From positions 1 to 9,499 of the forward strand of contig JAEUWE010000198.1 in the NCBI GenBank assembly GCA_016791465.1: a DNA stretch of 9,499 nucleotides. The letters run 5' to 3'. How positions within the stretch are numbered: the stretch's first letter is position 1; each line of letters opens with the position of its first letter. The translations under genes and the position numbers were made by a program. The notes under the pieces are model-generated. The model saw nothing but the letters and a program-made list of their open reading frames with translations, had not been told where the DNA came from and ran no database searches. This DNA is from Pseudobdellovibrionaceae bacterium. GTDB lineage: Bacteria > Bdellovibrionota > Bdellovibrionia > Bdellovibrionales > JAMPXM01. Shown here piece after piece: positions 5,601 to 9,499 of this stretch.

Positions 5601-8600
5601 ATGGACTTTATTGCTCTCTCGATTCGCCGTCCGGTCTTTGCCTGGATCCTCATGAGTGCGCTCATCGTTTTCGGCGCCGTGCTCGCCACTCGGCTTGGCG
5701 TGAGCCAACTCCCCGACGTCGACTTTCCGGTGCTGACGATATCGGTCAACTATGAGGGCGCGTCTCCAGAAGTCGTTGAAGCCGAACTCATCGACCCGAT
5801 TGAACAGAACCTCCTGCAGATCGAAGGCATCAAGCAGATGCGCGCCAGTGTTCGCCAAGGCGGCGGTTCGGTCTCTCTTGATTTTGATATCAATCGCAAT
5901 ATCGACGTCGCCCTACAAGAGGTCCAGGCCGCACTCTCAAGCTTGCGTCTCCCACCTGGTGTCGACGCTCCCGTTATTCGAAAACAAAATCCCGAAGAAC
6001 AGCCGATTATGTTTCTTTCGGTGTATTCAGATAAGCCGCTGCGTGAAGTCATCACCTACACCGAAGATAGCATTCTTGACCAGTTTCGCTTCATTCAAGA
6101 TATCGGCGAAGTCACCGTCGGCGGCTTTTCAACGCGCAACCTTCGCATTTGGCCAAACGCCGATAAACTCAGAAAATTTGATCTCACCGTTTTAGACTTG
6201 GTTGACTCCGTCACCACTCAGCACGTCGACACCGCCGCCGGACAATTCTCAGACGGAAAGACCGAACGCCGCGTGCGCTGGCTCGGAGAGGCAACCTCAC
6301 CTGAAGAGCTTGGCAATGTTCGCATTCTAAAACGCGGTGGCGGCGCGATCCACGATGCGGTCATTCACTTAAGCGACATCGCCGACGTCGAAGATGGCCT
6401 CAGCGACATCCGCCGCCTCGCGCGCGTGAACGGGAAAGAAGCCGTTTCGGTCATGGTCCGCAAGATGCGCGGTGGAAACGAAGTCGATATTGCAAAAGCA
6501 GTTTACAAGAAAATCGAAGAGCTAAAGCCGACGTTGACAGCGAAGGGCTACGATATTCGTGTGAATATCGATTTCACTCGTCCGACTGAAGCCGTCGTTC
6601 ACACGACGTATGAGAAACTCTGGGTCGCAGCTCTGGTGACAATCGTCATTTGCTTCCTTTTCCTCGGAAGCTTTCAAGCCGCACTCAACATCTTATTCTC
6701 GATTCCAACTTCGATCGTTGGAACGTTTATTATTATCTACTTCGCGGGCTTCACACTGAATCTCTTCTCGCTTCTCGCCCTGACGCTCGCGATCTCGATC
6801 GTTGTCGACGATGCGATTATGCTTCTTGAGAACATCGTTCGTCACCACCGGATGGGAAAGTCTCCGGCTCGCGCCGCCTATGATGGAGCCATCGAAATCC
6901 TACCGGCCGCAACCGCGGCCACTCTGGCCGTCGTCGCCGTGTTCCTGCCAGTGATCTTCATGGATGGCGTCACTGGAAAATTCTTTTTCCAGTTTGGCGT
7001 GACGATGTCCGCAGCCGTGCTGCTTTCGCTGGTTGAGGCCGTCACAATCACCCCGATGCGGGCGGCCGCTTTTCTCTCAACATCAAAGGGCCCATCCAAG
7101 CTTGAAGTGAAGCTCGATCATCTCTTTGACGGGATCGCCGAGCGCTATCGTCAACTCCTCGTCTGGTCATTGAAATATTCAAAGACTGTTGTTCTCACTT
7201 CGATCTTGCTCTTTGCCGCCTCGGTGATGATTGTCAAAGTTCTTAAGCAAGAGTTCGTCCCCAGCCAGGACCAGGACATCCTGTTCATCACTGGACAGAC
7301 GAAAGCCGGTTCGTCGCTTGAATACACCGAAGCGCAAGCGCGTCTCGCCGAAAAAATCCTCTCCGAGGATCCCGACGTCGAGCGATTCTTCATTGCCGTT
7401 GGAGCCGGTGGCCCCAACTCTGAAGTGAATCAAATTTCGATGCCGACCTATTTAAAGCCGCGCGAACAGCGAAAGCTCACGCACCTTGAGATCATGGATC
7501 GTATTCGCGGCAAGTTTAAAGAGATTAAAACGGCGCGCTTCTCAGTTCGCGATCTATCGTCGCGCGGTCTGACCTCGGGGCGACAATTTCCTGTTTCGTT
7601 TAATATCTCAGGCCCCGACCTCAATGTTTTGCAAAAGAAGTCCGCTGAAATCATCGATCAGCTCAACAAAGAGGGACTGACTCAAGATCTCGATACCGAC
7701 TTTAAAATGGGACTTCCCGAGCTCTTGGTTAAACCTGATCGCGAGAAGATGGCAGAGTATTCGGTGAGCGTCGATGCCGTGGCACGCACGCTCAATGCCA
7801 CGGTTGCCGGCACAAGAATCAGTCGTTTCACTGGCGATGGTCGCCGCTATGATGTCCGCATCAAACTTCGCGAACACGAACTGCGCTCAGCTCAGGACAT
7901 CGGCAAGATCTCGGTTCGAAATCAGTTTGGAAACGAAGTCTCCCTCTCAAAGATCGTCACTTTTGAGCCGATCGAAACTTATCAGGCGATCAACCGCCTC
8001 AATCGGCAACGTTCAATCGGCGTTTACGGAAACCTCGGCAAAGACCTCTCACAACAAGCGGTCCTGAGCCGTGCGCGAGAGATCGCAGAAAAAACACTGC
8101 CTGAAGGTTATCGATTTGCACTTGAGGGCGCGGCTGCGGGCCTCGCCGAAAGCTTCAAGAGTCTGCTGGTGGCCCTCGCTCTCGGTATTCTTGTCGCGTA
8201 CATGATTCTTGCCGTTCAGTTCAACTCGTTTGTTCATCCCATCGCGGTCCTCGTCGCACTTCCATTTAGCGTGACGGGTGCCTTTTTAAGCCTCTGGATG
8301 TTCAACGTTTCTCTGAATCTCTTTAGCTTTATTGGAATTATCGTCCTGATGGGTATTGCCAAAAAGAATTCGATTCTTCTTGTCGAGTTCACAAATCATG
8401 TTCGCGCAAATGGCGAACTAAATCTAAGAACCGCGCTCTTGAAGGCCTGCCCGGTTCGATTGCGACCGATTCTCATGACTTCCGTCGCGACAATGGCGGC
8501 AGCGTTGCCGCTCACAATCGGCAACTCCATTGGACAGGAAACTCGAACACCGATGGGTCTCACGATTATCGGAGGAACGTTTGTGTCAACGGTGTTCACG

Positions 8601-8690
8601 CTGTTCGTCGTTCCCGCAATCTATCTATTGCTCGCAAAGCTTGAAAGGAACAAACCTCATGAGATTCAGCCACATCCTGGTCAAGCATGA
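5601..8690 (+). CDS. RND-family efflux transporter, HAE1 type (AcrB-like)
   Basis: This is a complete inner-membrane RND pump of 1029 residues (AcrB has 1049). It exports hydrophobic or amphiphilic compounds using the proton gradient, normally as a trimer joined to a periplasmic adaptor and an outer-membrane channel. The N-terminus has the usual S-I-R-R-P-V-F-A-W before TM1 (about 12-31). A periplasmic loop follows to about 337, TM2-6 include the V-V-D-D-A-I motif with D403 and D404, and TM7 begins at about 526 before a second large loop. TM8-12 (from about 852) carry K922 (A-K-K-N) and the R-L-R-P-I-L-M-T motif with R953 and T960. All proton-relay residues of AcrB are therefore present. The paired VDD favours drug-type (HAE1) over metal-type RND. 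ATG 5601 fits family N-termini. AGAGG lies only one base before it, and the frame extends upstream to a TTG at 5565, so a slightly longer form is possible. No adaptor or TolC-like gene is adjacent. Substrate unknown. Confidence 0.95.
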   Translation: MDFIALSIRRPVFAWILMSALIVFGAVLATRLGVSQLPDVDFPVLTISVNYEGASPEVVEAELIDPIEQNLLQIEGIKQMRASVRQGGGSVSLDFDINRNIDVALQEVQAALSSLRLPPGVDAPVIRKQNPEEQPIMFLSVYSDKPLREVITYTEDSILDQFRFIQDIGEVTVGGFSTRNLRIWPNADKLRKFDLTVLDLVDSVTTQHVDTAAGQFSDGKTERRVRWLGEATSPEELGNVRILKRGGGAIHDAVIHLSDIADVEDGLSDIRRLARVNGKEAVSVMVRKMRGGNEVDIAKAVYKKIEELKPTLTAKGYDIRVNIDFTRPTEAVVHTTYEKLWVAALVTIVICFLFLGSFQAALNILFSIPTSIVGTFIIIYFAGFTLNLFSLLALTLAISIVVDDAIMLLENIVRHHRMGKSPARAAYDGAIEILPAATAATLAVVAVFLPVIFMDGVTGKFFFQFGVTMSAAVLLSLVEAVTITPMRAAAFLSTSKGPSKLEVKLDHLFDGIAERYRQLLVWSLKYSKTVVLTSILLFAASVMIVKVLKQEFVPSQDQDILFITGQTKAGSSLEYTEAQARLAEKILSEDPDVERFFIAVGAGGPNSEVNQISMPTYLKPREQRKLTHLEIMDRIRGKFKEIKTARFSVRDLSSRGLTSGRQFPVSFNISGPDLNVLQKKSAEIIDQLNKEGLTQDLDTDFKMGLPELLVKPDREKMAEYSVSVDAVARTLNATVAGTRISRFTGDGRRYDVRIKLREHELRSAQDIGKISVRNQFGNEVSLSKIVTFEPIETYQAINRLNRQRSIGVYGNLGKDLSQQAVLSRAREIAEKTLPEGYRFALEGAAAGLAESFKSLLVALALGILVAYMILAVQFNSFVHPIAVLVALPFSVTGAFLSLWMFNVSLNLFSFIGIIVLMGIAKKNSILLVEFTNHVRANGELNLRTALLKACPVRLRPILMTSVATMAAALPLTIGNSIGQETRTPMGLTIIGGTFVSTVFTLFVVPAIYLLLAKLERNKPHEIQPHPGQA

Positions 8691-8928
8691 GTACGAAGCT
8701 CAAGACCTCGTCAGAAAACTCGAGGCTGGCGAGGACTTCGCAAGCCTTGCACGAAAGTTCTCAACATGTGGTTCGGCAGCAAGCGGCGGCGACCTTGGTG
8801 ATCTCACTGGAAAAATGAATCGACTCGACGATGACTTTCGCGAGGCCGCCGAGAAACTCAAGGTCGGCGCACGAAGCCAGCCCGTCCGCACCCGCTTTGG
8901 CTACCATTTGATCTTGCGTCTAGCCTAG
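8659..8928 (+). CDS. ppiC: Small parvulin-type peptidyl-prolyl isomerase (PpiC-like)
   Basis: This stand-alone cytoplasmic parvulin of 89 residues is close in size to E. coli PpiC/Par10 (93). It catalyses cis-trans isomerisation of proline peptide bonds in folding proteins. Signature elements are in order: S-H-I-L-V-K (4-9, with H5), an F-A-S-L-A helix (27-31), the active-site C37 in S-T-C-G-S, G-G-D-L-G (43-47), D-F-R-E-A-A (59-64) and C-terminal F-G-Y-H-L-I (80-85, with H83). There is no signal peptide or membrane anchor. ATG 8659 has AAAGGA (8644-8649) nine bases upstream. The frame is open further upstream, but that part is the out-of-frame image of the RND gene. The first 32 bases overlap the end of the RND gene, which suggests translational coupling. 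Its stop overlaps that of the convergent methyltransferase gene. Confidence 0.93.
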   Translation: MRFSHILVKHEYEAQDLVRKLEAGEDFASLARKFSTCGSAASGGDLGDLTGKMNRLDDDFREAAEKLKVGARSQPVRTRFGYHLILRLA

Positions 8929-9499
8929 AAGTTCAACGCAAGAAACACTCGCGTATCGTACTCAAATCGCACGCGCCCGTTTTCTTGGTGCTGATCAAAA
9001 ATATCGCGAAGATCACACATCATCTTCTCATAACCGTCATGCCCAGGCGGAATCGCATACGACGACGAGTTCAACCGCCCCGCCAGACCTTCGAAATCAA
9101 AGTCTTGAAAGTTCGAGTAGAGCAGCTCCTCATGAGCGCCTAAAAAGGCACTGACCTTCTGGCTGTCGATATTCCGATGATTGATTTCACGATAGTCCGT
9201 TCCAAGTGTATTCAACAGCTCCTCGTAGGCGACGAGAAATGATGAACCGCTCGTTTTGCGGTCGTTCCAAATCAACGCAACTGATGCCTTCGGCTTTAAA
9301 ATCCTTTTGAATTCGACTTTTGCAAGATTTGGATCAAACCAATGAAAGGCCTGCGCTGCAAACACGAGATCGGCAGTGTGGTCACTCAGTCCCGTAACCT
9401 CGGCCGTTCCATTCACGCTTTTGAAACCCGGGTACGATGCCAAGTACCGTTCGGCTGCCAAACGCATTTTATCGTTCGGCTCGACCCCGACAACTGAAA
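8925..9499 (-). CDS. Class I SAM-dependent methyltransferase, C-terminal part (5' end outside window)
   Basis: The frame runs open through the right edge, so the ATG at 9467 is internal and about 190 C-terminal residues are visible. The edge reads V-V-G-V-E-P-N-D-K-M, the strand whose acidic end (E) holds the ribose of S-adenosylmethionine. The glycine-rich motif I lies outside the window. Then come A-D-L-V-F-A-A-Q-A-F-H-W-F-D, the strand-4 region typical of the Methyltransf_11-like group, and L-K-P-K-A-S-V-A-L-I-W-N, the strand-5 region. The F-H-W-F pattern is common in small-molecule methyltransferases, but the substrate cannot be told. The gene converges on ppiC, and their stop codons share four bases. 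Confidence 0.85.
   Translation of the reverse strand, partial: SVVGVEPNDKMRLAAERYLASYPGFKSVNGTAEVTGLSDHTADLVFAAQAFHWFDPNLAKVEFKRILKPKASVALIWNDRKTSGSSFLVAYEELLNTLGTDYREINHRNIDSQKVSAFLGAHEELLYSNFQDFDFEGLAGRLNSSSYAIPPGHDGYEKMMCDLRDIFDQHQENGRVRFEYDTRVFLALNF

Noticed and set aside
8530..8658. Longer parvulin frame starting at 8530
   Set aside because: The extra 43 residues are the out-of-frame image of the RND C-terminus. The parvulin family begins at the ATG at 8659, which has a good ribosome binding site.

Overview
The window comes from a Gram-negative bacterium. It encodes an HAE1-type RND inner-membrane pump and YccF- and DUF454-type membrane proteins. Gene content and style (a degenerate receiver/PilZ-like signalling protein, compact co-oriented genes, mixed ATG/GTG/TTG starts) would fit a deltaproteobacterial or Bdellovibrionota-like genome. 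That placement is a guess, because no marker gene in the window fixes it.

Layout, left to right. Bases 2-316 hold the 3' part of a yccF gene. Bases 485-2390 hold two convergent genes that look AT-richer than the rest: an AadA-like nucleotidyltransferase (+ strand) and a HELGH zinc metallopeptidase resembling oligopeptidase F/M3 enzymes (- strand). They are followed by 345 bp without a gene but crowded with inverted repeats, then an initiator tRNA-fMet (2736-2812, - strand) with a good sigma70-type promoter. A short structured sequence occurs on both sides of the two-gene block (about 341-388 and 2625-2667, sharing an 18-nt core with one mismatch), so the block may be an acquired insert next to the tRNA.

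From 3104 to 8928 four genes run on the + strand with short gaps or overlaps and probably form one operon. They are a 673-residue protein of receiver-like and PilZ-like segments, a DUF454/YbaN membrane protein, a complete RND transporter with all proton-relay residues visible, and a small cytoplasmic parvulin (PpiC-like) whose start lies inside the end of the RND gene. No periplasmic adaptor or outer-membrane channel gene is in the window. On the opposite strand, the C-terminal part of a class I SAM methyltransferase enters from the right edge. Its stop codon interlocks with that of the parvulin in a single CTAG.

The points most worth a second look are the structured repeats flanking the AT-rich block beside the tRNA, the long inverted repeat that includes the tRNA 3' end, and the degenerate receiver/PilZ-like protein heading the pump operon. 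No CRISPR array, transposase, integrase or rRNA was seen.
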